Of a stretch of DNA of 12,585 bases, positions 7,531 through 12,585 are shown in pieces; position 1 is the first letter of the stretch; every line of letters starts with the position of its first letter. Below the pieces are notes generated by a model, which did not search any database, was not told the origin of the DNA, and saw only the letters and a program-made list of their open reading frames with translations. The stretch is from assembly GCA_910587485.1 (NCBI GenBank), contig CAJUKN010000035.1, forward strand, positions 1-12,585, read 5' to 3'. Origin of the DNA: an uncultured Lachnospira sp. Lineage in GTDB: Bacteria; Bacillota; Clostridia; Lachnospirales; Lachnospiraceae. The translations under genes and the position numbers were made by a program.

Positions 7531-7980
7531 TTAACCCACTAAAACTGATACATAATTCCAATTTCCTTGACAATTCCCCCAAACATATCTTGAAGGATAA
7601 TTTGTCCAGCCATCTGCTATTCTTATATATATACTGCGACTTCCAATAGAAGAATATGTAAACTGTGAATATCCTAACGCAACTACACTATGGTTATTAT
7701 CTTTGTCTTTTATACCAAAATAATAACATTCCAACATATTTTTATCATCAAATATTGCTCTTCTTACATTAATTTTTACTCCATTGTTCCCTAAAGATTC
7801 CTTATCTGTACTCATCACATTTTTAATATGAATAATAGCCGCTTGTTCTGCTTCCTCCATTGAAATAATACGCACATTATTTCCTGTCACTCCATCTTGT
7901 GCCGCAAAAACTGCACTCGAGTTTATTAAAAACATAACGACTGTCATTATACATGCTATTGTTCTTTTAGCTTTTTTCAT
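7531..7980 (-). CDS. Secreted protein resembling a C39-like cysteine protease without its catalytic-Cys half
   Basis: The 149 residues begin with a clear signal peptide (MKKAKRT, hydrophobic core to about 20, likely cleavage after AVFA at 26). Residues 36-90 (IISMEEAEQAAIIHI..., then AIFDDKNMLECYYFGI) recall the propeptide of C10/C39-like secreted proteases. Residues 95-149 recall the catalytic-His half: NNHSVVALGYSQF with H97, then a strand and YIRIADGWTNYPSRYVW with D123. The segment that should hold the nucleophilic Cys and oxyanion Gln between these halves is absent, so it is unlikely to be a working protease. It may be an internal deletion product, or an inhibitor or decoy. The start at 7980 is set by GGAGG 5 nt upstream. 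The frame is intact with no stop, which argues for use. The family link is recalled by eye and moderate. Confidence 0.6.
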   Translation of the reverse strand: MKKAKRTIACIMTVVMFLINSSAVFAAQDGVTGNNVRIISMEEAEQAAIIHIKNVMSTDKESLGNNGVKINVRRAIFDDKNMLECYYFGIKDKDNNHSVVALGYSQFTYSSIGSRSIYIRIADGWTNYPSRYVWGNCQGNWNYVSVLVG

Positions 7981-7985
7981 AAATA

Positions 7986-7991
7986 CCTCCG
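7986..7991 (-). promoter_or_regulatory. Ribosome binding site that decides the start at 7980
   Basis: CGGAGG on the minus strand lies 5 nt before the ATG at 7980, directly ahead of the signal peptide. It rules out the longer open frame reaching 8061. Confidence 0.8.
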
Positions 7992-8138
7992 TTTCTGTGC
8001 TGTATCTTATCTGCAATAAACCATTTATATCCTCTTTCTTTATTACTGCACTAAAATACATTCACTTAAACTGTACAATCCCCATATGTTACCATTAAAC
8101 ACACTTTATATTTATTACATTAAGTTTCTTGCCCCCTT

Positions 8139-8555
8139 TCAAATCAAATACACTTGCAACATTTCCTTTATAAAATCAACCAACTTTCCTGTTTCAGTTT
8201 TATAAAATTTATTTTCATTAATAACTATACAATTATCATCAACAATAGTAATAATGTATAATTCCCCTTCTATTATAAATTGTATCTGATACTGCCATTT
8301 TGTTAATGGCTTATGAAAAAAATCTCTTGTCAATTCTAAATATTTGAGTTTTTCAAGCAATTCTTCTTTTTCTTTGTTAGGCAATCTAATAGAATTTCCA
8401 TTATCGCCATCTATCACATAAACATTTTCATAGGCTTGACTTTGTTTTTTAAGAAATGCCATATCTAATGTTGTTGAAATTGTTATTGCAACTCCAACTG
8501 CTGTAAATACTGCTATCAACACAGCAAAAATAAGAATATATTTTTTCTTTTTCAT
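8139..8555 (-). CDS. Small membrane-anchored protein, first gene of the three-gene cassette
   Basis: Family not recognised. The 138 residues open with MKKKK, a hydrophobic helix at about 6-28, then an external alpha/beta domain of about 105 residues (YENVYVIDGDNGNSIRL, KWQYQIQF, ELYIITIVDDNC). Its layout and several positions match the 7070-7519 product, which makes them likely distant paralogues flanking one secreted protein. The ATG at 8555 has a modest TTAGGT 9 nt upstream, and a fully consensus promoter lies about 115 nt ahead. After its stop, 158 nt of non-coding AT-rich DNA separate it from the next start. I saw no promoter there, so read-through is the simplest reading. Roles as an anchor, inhibitor or immunity partner of the secreted protein are speculation. 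Confidence 0.7.
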   Translation of the reverse strand: MKKKKYILIFAVLIAVFTAVGVAITISTTLDMAFLKKQSQAYENVYVIDGDNGNSIRLPNKEKEELLEKLKYLELTRDFFHKPLTKWQYQIQFIIEGELYIITIVDDNCIVINENKFYKTETGKLVDFIKEMLQVYLI

Positions 8556-8670
8556 AATTTTTACCTAAAAATATATTATAAATTTAAATTATATATAAAT
8601 TCATAAAATATAATTCATTTCAACATAAATATTATATTGTATAAATTTAAAATTTTTATATTACAAATAA

Positions 8671-8700
8671 ATTATATCATTATATTTGTATTAATGTCAA
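8671..8700 (-). promoter_or_regulatory. Consensus promoter of the small-protein cassette
   Basis: On the minus strand a perfect TTGACA (8700-8695) and a perfect TATAAT (8676-8671) are separated by 18 nt. Transcription would start near 8664, leaving an AT-rich leader of about 109 nt before the ATG at 8555. Confidence 0.7.
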
Positions 8701-8814
8701 TCTATCTATTTTATTATAATAAATATATCAATTTCATATTTATTATTTTAAAAATTAAATTCAATATTCACAATCTGCTGTGCTACTTACTCAAACCATC
8801 TAACTGCTATCATA

Positions 8815-8838
8815 GCGTAAGTTCTCCACCACTTATGC
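8815..8838. other. Hairpin in the GC-richer patch of the spacer
   Basis: GCGTAAGT (8815-8822) faces ACTTATGC (8831-8838), an 8-bp stem with one G-U-type mismatch and the 8-nt loop TCTCCACC. It lies in a roughly 90-bp patch whose composition differs from the surrounding AT-rich DNA. It could be the remnant of a mobile-element end or a terminator or small-RNA fold; nothing here decides between them. Confidence 0.4.
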
Positions 8839-8888
8839 CTCTACGACATTGAACGTACCTTATATTACAAAATTCTTCTATATTATTC

Positions 8889-8917
8889 TTGTAAACCATA
8901 TTTTTCTTTGATATAAT
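8889..8917 (+). promoter_or_regulatory. Sigma-A-type promoter of asnB
   Basis: TTGTAA (8889-8894), a 17-nt spacer and a perfect TATAAT (8912-8917) precede asnB. A second TATAAT at 8934-8939 lacks a well-spaced -35. With a start near 8924 the leader is only about 50 nt, too short for a T-box riboswitch of the kind seen before some asparagine genes. Confidence 0.65.
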
Positions 8918-8974
8918 CGGGAAAGTTGTAGGTTATAATGGAAATAGCAGATAATACAAAAATGGAGGATTCGT

Positions 8975-10834
8975 ATGTGTGGATTTGCAGGATTTACAGG
9001 TTATTTAGATAATGGCAGCGAGGTTCTTACGAACATGATGGATAAAATTGTTCATAGGGGTCCTGACAGTGCTGGACAATATATTGATGAAAAGATATCT
9101 ATGGGATTTCGACGTTTAAGTATTATTGATTTAGATAATGGCAGCCAGCCCATGTTTAATGAAGATAAAAAAATTGTGATTACCTTTAATGGTGAAATTT
9201 ATAATCATCAGGAATTAAGGCAAGAATTAATCGAAAAAGGTCATATATTTGCAAATAACGCAGACACAGAAGTTCTTATACATGCCTATGAGGAATATGG
9301 TGAAGATATGCTTTGCAAACTTCGTGGAATGTTTGCATTTGTTATATGGGACAGCGAAAAAGAAACCGTTTTTGCTGCCAGAGATTTTTTCGGAATCAAA
9401 CCATTCTATTATACAATAGCAGATGGACATTTTATATATGCCTCCGAAATCAAAAGTATTCTTGAACACCCTGCTTATAAAAAAGAAGTCAACCTTGTTG
9501 CTTTAGAAAATTATCTTACCTTTCAATATTCTGTACTTGAGGAAACTTTTTTTAAGGGAATCTATAAATTAATGCCTTCTTTTTGCCTGACCTACCATGA
9601 TGGCAAGCTGAATATCAAGCGATACTGGGAGCCAACATTTGATATGGACGAGTCTAAAAATCTTGACTGTTGGATTGACGAGATTGACAAAGCTATGCTT
9701 GATTCTGTAGAACACCATAAAATAAGCGATGTTGAAGTGGGTTCCTTTCTTTCAAGCGGAGTAGACTCTAGCTATGTAGCTGCTGTTTTTAATGGAGATA
9801 AGACATTTACTGTCGGTTTTGACTATGACAAATATAACGAAATTAGTTATGCAAAATCACTCTCTGATAAAATCAAGATTGATAATTATAGCAAACTGGT
9901 TTCAAGTGAAGAATATTGGAACGCTATTCCTAAAATTTTATATCATATGGATGAACCTCTTGCTGACCCTGCTGCTATTGCATTATATTTTGTAAGTCAA
10001 ACAGCCGCGAAACATGTCAAAGTTGCCTTATCTGGCGAAGGGGCAGACGAGTTTTTTGGAGGATACAATATATACCATGAACCGCACGATTTAGCCTCTT
10101 TTCAAAAATTGCCTTCTTTTTTACGCAAGGCATTGGCAACGTTTGCAGAAATTTTACCATTTAAGTTTAAGGGGAAAAATTTTCTAATTCGTGCCAGCAA
10201 GCCTGTTGAAGAACGATTTATTGGCAATGCGTTTATGTTTAATGAAAAAGAACGCAGCAAACTGTTAAAAAATCCTACTGGTAAATACCATCATACAGAA
10301 CTTACAAAACCTTTTTATGATAAAGTAAAAAATCAAGACGATGTCACAAAAATGCAATATATTGATATCAATTTTTGGCTGATTGGCGATATTCTTTTAA
10401 AAGCAGATAAAATGAGTATGGCACACTCTTTGGAAGTGCGTGTACCTTTCTTAGATAAAAAAGTATTTGAAATCGCAAGACACATACCTACTAAATATAA
10501 AGTCAATAAGCAGAATACAAAATATGCTATGCGAATGGCAGCACATCGACATCTTCCAGATATGGTTGCAGAAAAGAAAAAATTAGGATTTCCTGTTCCA
10601 ATTCGTATTTGGATTAAAGATGAAAAATATTATAATAAGATTAAAAAAGCATTTACAAGCAAAGCTGCCAGTATATTTTTTAATACCGATGTGCTTATGA
10701 AATATTTAAATGACCATAAAGAAGGCAAAGCGGATAATTCAAGAAAAATATGGACTGTATATATGTTTCTTGTATGGTACAATAATTTTTTTGGCAATGG
10801 GTATAACGGCAAAACGGCAGATTCTATATCTTAA
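8975..10834 (+). CDS. asnB: Asparagine synthetase (glutamine-hydrolysing)
   Basis: The enzyme makes asparagine from aspartate, ATP and glutamine in the cytoplasm. The N-terminal class II glutaminase domain starts with the required Cys2 (MCGFAGFTG). It has HRGPDSAGQY (27-36), NGEIYNH (72-78) and DTEVLIHAY (97-105), with the domain end near ARDFFGIKPFYY (135-146). The synthetase domain has the ATP-binding loop SSGVDS (260-265), EPLADPAA (327-334), SGEGADEFFGGY (353-364) and, further on, LLKADKMSM and LEVRVPFLD. The 619 residues are close to Bacillus AsnB/AsnO-type enzymes and longer than E. coli AsnB. GGAGGA lies 5 nt before the ATG. It is a single-gene unit: own promoter, and a strong terminator about 120 nt past the stop. 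A related amidotransferase role (AsnO-type) cannot be excluded by sequence alone. Confidence 0.95.
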   Translation: MCGFAGFTGYLDNGSEVLTNMMDKIVHRGPDSAGQYIDEKISMGFRRLSIIDLDNGSQPMFNEDKKIVITFNGEIYNHQELRQELIEKGHIFANNADTEVLIHAYEEYGEDMLCKLRGMFAFVIWDSEKETVFAARDFFGIKPFYYTIADGHFIYASEIKSILEHPAYKKEVNLVALENYLTFQYSVLEETFFKGIYKLMPSFCLTYHDGKLNIKRYWEPTFDMDESKNLDCWIDEIDKAMLDSVEHHKISDVEVGSFLSSGVDSSYVAAVFNGDKTFTVGFDYDKYNEISYAKSLSDKIKIDNYSKLVSSEEYWNAIPKILYHMDEPLADPAAIALYFVSQTAAKHVKVALSGEGADEFFGGYNIYHEPHDLASFQKLPSFLRKALATFAEILPFKFKGKNFLIRASKPVEERFIGNAFMFNEKERSKLLKNPTGKYHHTELTKPFYDKVKNQDDVTKMQYIDINFWLIGDILLKADKMSMAHSLEVRVPFLDKKVFEIARHIPTKYKVNKQNTKYAMRMAAHRHLPDMVAEKKKLGFPVPIRIWIKDEKYYNKIKKAFTSKAASIFFNTDVLMKYLNDHKEGKADNSRKIWTVYMFLVWYNNFFGNGYNGKTADSIS

Positions 10835-10951
10835 ATAATAAAATAATACAAAAAAATAATAAAAATATAATGATAATTTATTTAGATAAAGACTGTCTTT
10901 GATATAAATTCCTATTTTAAAACAACCTTTTATAATAAATCTTTAACATTT

Positions 10952-11002
10952 AAAAAGCTGTTAAAAGTGAAAAAATAATATTTTCACCCTTAACAGCTTT
11001 TT
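10952..11002. terminator. Bidirectional terminator between asnB and the restriction gene
   Basis: AAAAAGCTGTTAA (10952-10964) and TTAACAGCTTTTT (10990-11002) are perfect complements. After a 2-nt mismatch the stem continues with GTGAAAA (10967-10973) and TTTTCAC (10981-10987) around a 7-nt loop. On the plus strand a T-rich tail follows. On the minus strand the A-tract becomes a T-tail and the two mismatches become G-U pairs, so the hairpin serves both converging genes. Confidence 0.9.
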
Positions 11003-11096
11003 ATTTTTTAATATTATAAATGATATTATCAATTTAAATATTCCTAATTTTTTACTATGTTTATAAAAGAAAAGTAATATATAACTTCATTTTATC

Positions 11097-11927
11097 CTAT
11101 TTGGTCAGTTGGTGAAACAAATCTTTTCCTATCATGCGTAAAGATGTTCTGGCAACATCCAACATAATTTCAATCATATCCTCAGCTTTCCAATGTTCGC
11201 TGTTCCCTTGTGTATATATAGATGCTGCTTGTAACATTATGGTTAACCCATTAGCAGATACAAACTTATTTTCACAAAGGTTCGTATTAATAGGCATTCC
11301 GTAATTCGCTGCCGTCAACCTGTCCAATCTATTCAAAGTTCCATCGTCGTATGCTATAGTGTAGGTACTACCATCAAGACGTATAATTGTAATATTCTGT
11401 GTCAGGAAATTTGACCCCTCAAGAAACAGAATATATGGGAAATAAGGTTCTGTCAGCATAAAGTTTGCAATCTCACATATATTTTTGTGCGCGCGTTCTA
11501 TTGCATTCCCTGCTGCCATAAGAACTTGGTCATTATTTTTTCCTACAAGTTTCCCTAACCTAATATTCTCAATATCTTTGCCTTGATACTTTGCTTCTGA
11601 AACAACCACTACTCGCCAATTATCATAATCATCTTTTACCTCGATAATACCACCATCTGGTTTTATTCGGGCATTTGAAACAAACAAAGTCTGTCCAAGA
11701 CTTTTATCAATTTTTTGCAAAGCTTCGTTTATCTCTTGTTTAGATAATTCACTCCTATATCTAAACTTCAACATAGGAAACTCCTTTTCTAGTCTTGCCA
11801 TTGTGACAATAGAAGTATTATATACTTCTTTGTCATGCCGTTGTGCATTTTCATCAAATATCCCTATAACACCATCTGTGGCTTTTTGTTGCATCGTCAA
11901 TCGGTCAGATTGTTGTTTCCCTTTCAT
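11097..11927 (-). CDS. EcoRI-family type II restriction endonuclease, predicted to cut GAATTC
   Basis: The 276-residue protein is alignable with EcoRI (277 residues) along its whole length without large gaps. The catalytic PD-ExK residues fall at EcoRI numbers: D91 in IKPDGGIIEVKDDY, and E111 and K113 in SEAKYQGKD. The recognition segment MAAGNAIERAHKN keeps N141, A142, E144, R145 and K148, and R200 and R203 in LNRLDRLTAANYGMP are also kept. The position after R145 is Ala where I recall Ser in EcoRI. Other long shared runs include RLT, GVIGIF, FRYR, EINEAL, LFVSN, FLEGSNFL and LQAASIYTQG. The conserved contacts argue for the same target, GAATTC. The ATG at 11927 has AAAGGAG 9 nt upstream, inside the end of the methyltransferase gene, which it overlaps by 23 nt. 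Such systems move by horizontal transfer. Confidence 0.95.
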   Translation of the reverse strand: MKGKQQSDRLTMQQKATDGVIGIFDENAQRHDKEVYNTSIVTMARLEKEFPMLKFRYRSELSKQEINEALQKIDKSLGQTLFVSNARIKPDGGIIEVKDDYDNWRVVVVSEAKYQGKDIENIRLGKLVGKNNDQVLMAAGNAIERAHKNICEIANFMLTEPYFPYILFLEGSNFLTQNITIIRLDGSTYTIAYDDGTLNRLDRLTAANYGMPINTNLCENKFVSANGLTIMLQAASIYTQGNSEHWKAEDMIEIMLDVARTSLRMIGKDLFHQLTK

Positions 11928-12585
11928 ACTGATATGCTCCTTTTAATTTTGTAAAAAAATCCTTTGTACTGTCTATGGATTCATAATTCGTACTCTGTCC
12001 CATTTCTCGCATAAGCTTGAGATGCTTATTAAAATAATCAATGGAAGATTTATCACTATCACACATTAAACAATGCCGTCTCTCTGTAATACATACACGT
12101 CCAACCGTTCCGCTCCCTGCAAAAAAATCAAGTACAACTGAACCTGGATATGAAAGAGCCTTAACAAAACGGTCGATAATTTCTACAGGTTTTTGCGTTG
12201 GATGTCCTACACGCTCCTTACTATTTCCGTTTAATCTGTTAATTTCCCATACATTTGTCGGATTTTTGCCTTTTATTGTGTTTTCAGGATTTAACCGTTT
12301 GTCTTTTAATGCCGCTTCAAGGTCTTTTTCTGAATAAGGCTCTCTTACAGAATCCAAGTCAAAATAGTAATCATTGGATTTAGTCAGCCAAATTACTTCT
12401 TCATGTCTGTTTGCAAAATACCGATGAGCAGACATACCATTTTTGTAACGCCAAATAATTGTATTTATTAACTTGAACTTTGTGTTGTGTCTAACATGAT
12501 GTATTATGTCAATTAAATCACCTGACTTTACATCTCTAAACTGGATTCCTCCAAAAATAACCATACTGCCATTTTTTGAAAGAAC
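11905..12585 (-). CDS. M.RsrI-like beta-class adenine-N6 DNA methyltransferase, 5' end outside the window
   Basis: The enzyme should methylate an adenine in GAATTC and so protect host DNA from the adjoining EcoRI-type nuclease. The open frame runs to the window edge with in-frame codons VLSKNGS before the first internal ATG at 12564, matching the M.RsrI region VLSPTGS. That ATG is therefore not the start. Visible are about 226 codons: IFGGIQF, NGMSAHRYFANRHEEVIW, KDKRLNPE, GKNPTNVW, RLNGNS, ERVGHPTQKP and the AdoMet-binding motif I LDFFAGSGT. Motif I lies C-terminal to the target domain, as in the beta class. The catalytic DPPY motif and about 90-100 N-terminal residues must lie beyond 12585. 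The partner resembles M.RsrI rather than M.EcoRI, the pairing known for RsrI. Confidence 0.93.
   Translation of the reverse strand, partial: VLSKNGSMVIFGGIQFRDVKSGDLIDIIHHVRHNTKFKLINTIIWRYKNGMSAHRYFANRHEEVIWLTKSNDYYFDLDSVREPYSEKDLEAALKDKRLNPENTIKGKNPTNVWEINRLNGNSKERVGHPTQKPVEIIDRFVKALSYPGSVVLDFFAGSGTVGRVCITERRHCLMCDSDKSSIDYFNKHLKLMREMGQSTNYESIDSTKDFFTKLKGAYQYERETTI

Larger units (their letters stand above)
8556..8974. other. Divergent intergenic spacer of 419 bases
   Basis: The part nearest the minus-strand cassette (8556-8770) is extremely AT-rich and holds the cassette promoter. A GC-richer patch (about 8775-8865) contains a hairpin. The last part (8889-8974) holds the asnB promoter and ribosome site. 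An open frame at 8637-8852 on the plus strand is low-complexity, has no ribosome site, and is not called. Confidence 0.7.

Noticed and set aside
7531..8061. Start at 8061 for the secreted protein
   Set aside because: It would bury the signal peptide 27 residues inside. The ATG at 7980 has GGAGG directly ahead and begins with a classic signal peptide.
8637..8852. Plus-strand open frame of 71 codons in the spacer
   Set aside because: It is low-complexity (Ile/Phe/Tyr/Asn from AT-rich DNA), lacks a ribosome site, and overlaps the opposite-strand promoter and the GC-richer patch.
8918..8974. T-box or other riboswitch ahead of asnB
   Set aside because: The predicted leader is about 50 nt with no T-box-like structure or antiterminator sequence.
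11905..12564. Methyltransferase as a complete 219-residue protein starting at 12564
   Set aside because: In-frame codons VLSKNGS continue upstream and match M.RsrI. The catalytic DPPY motif is missing from the visible part, so the gene is cut by the window edge.
1..12585. CRISPR arrays, tRNA or rRNA genes
   Set aside because: I saw no regularly spaced repeats beyond the two-copy repeat at 5607-5657, and no cloverleaf or conserved rRNA sequence.

Overview
The window reads as a low-GC (roughly one third G+C by eye), Gram-positive anaerobe of the Clostridia, most plausibly Lachnospiraceae. The signs are strong GGAGG-type ribosome binding sites, TTGACA/TATAAT promoters, a type II NADP isocitrate dehydrogenase, a CmpB-like membrane protein, and exported proteins of clostridial style. 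The family-level assignment is inference.

Positions 1-6961 hold housekeeping genes, all on the minus strand. In transcription order they are NADP-isocitrate dehydrogenase (icd) with its own promoter, CDP-alcohol phosphatidyltransferase (pgsA), a CmpB-family membrane protein, PTS enzyme I (ptsI), the ribosome-associated GTPase HflX, and an unrecognised protein with one membrane anchor. Two short non-coding structures sit between them. One is a tandem 25/26-bp repeat between icd and pgsA. The other is a ~96-bp imperfect palindrome, MITE-like, whose tips resemble IS6-family terminal repeats, between the CmpB gene and ptsI.

Positions 7008-8700 hold a compact minus-strand cassette of three small genes behind a fully consensus promoter: a membrane-anchored protein, a secreted protein resembling a C39-like cysteine protease that has lost its catalytic-Cys half, and a second membrane-anchored protein distantly similar to the first. 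A hairpin follows the last gene. The cassette's function is unknown, and it is the least explained part of the window.

Positions 8701-8974 are a divergent AT-rich spacer with one GC-richer patch, leading to the only plus-strand gene, asparagine synthetase asnB (8975-10834). asnB ends in a strong bidirectional terminator shared with the convergent genes beyond it.

Positions 11097-12585 carry a minus-strand type II restriction-modification system. It has a full-length EcoRI homologue, with catalytic and DNA-contact residues at the same numbers as EcoRI, preceded by an M.RsrI-like beta-class adenine methyltransferase that overlaps it by 23 nt and runs off the window edge. The methyltransferase should protect GAATTC sites that the nuclease cuts. 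I found no GAATTC anywhere in the window by eye.
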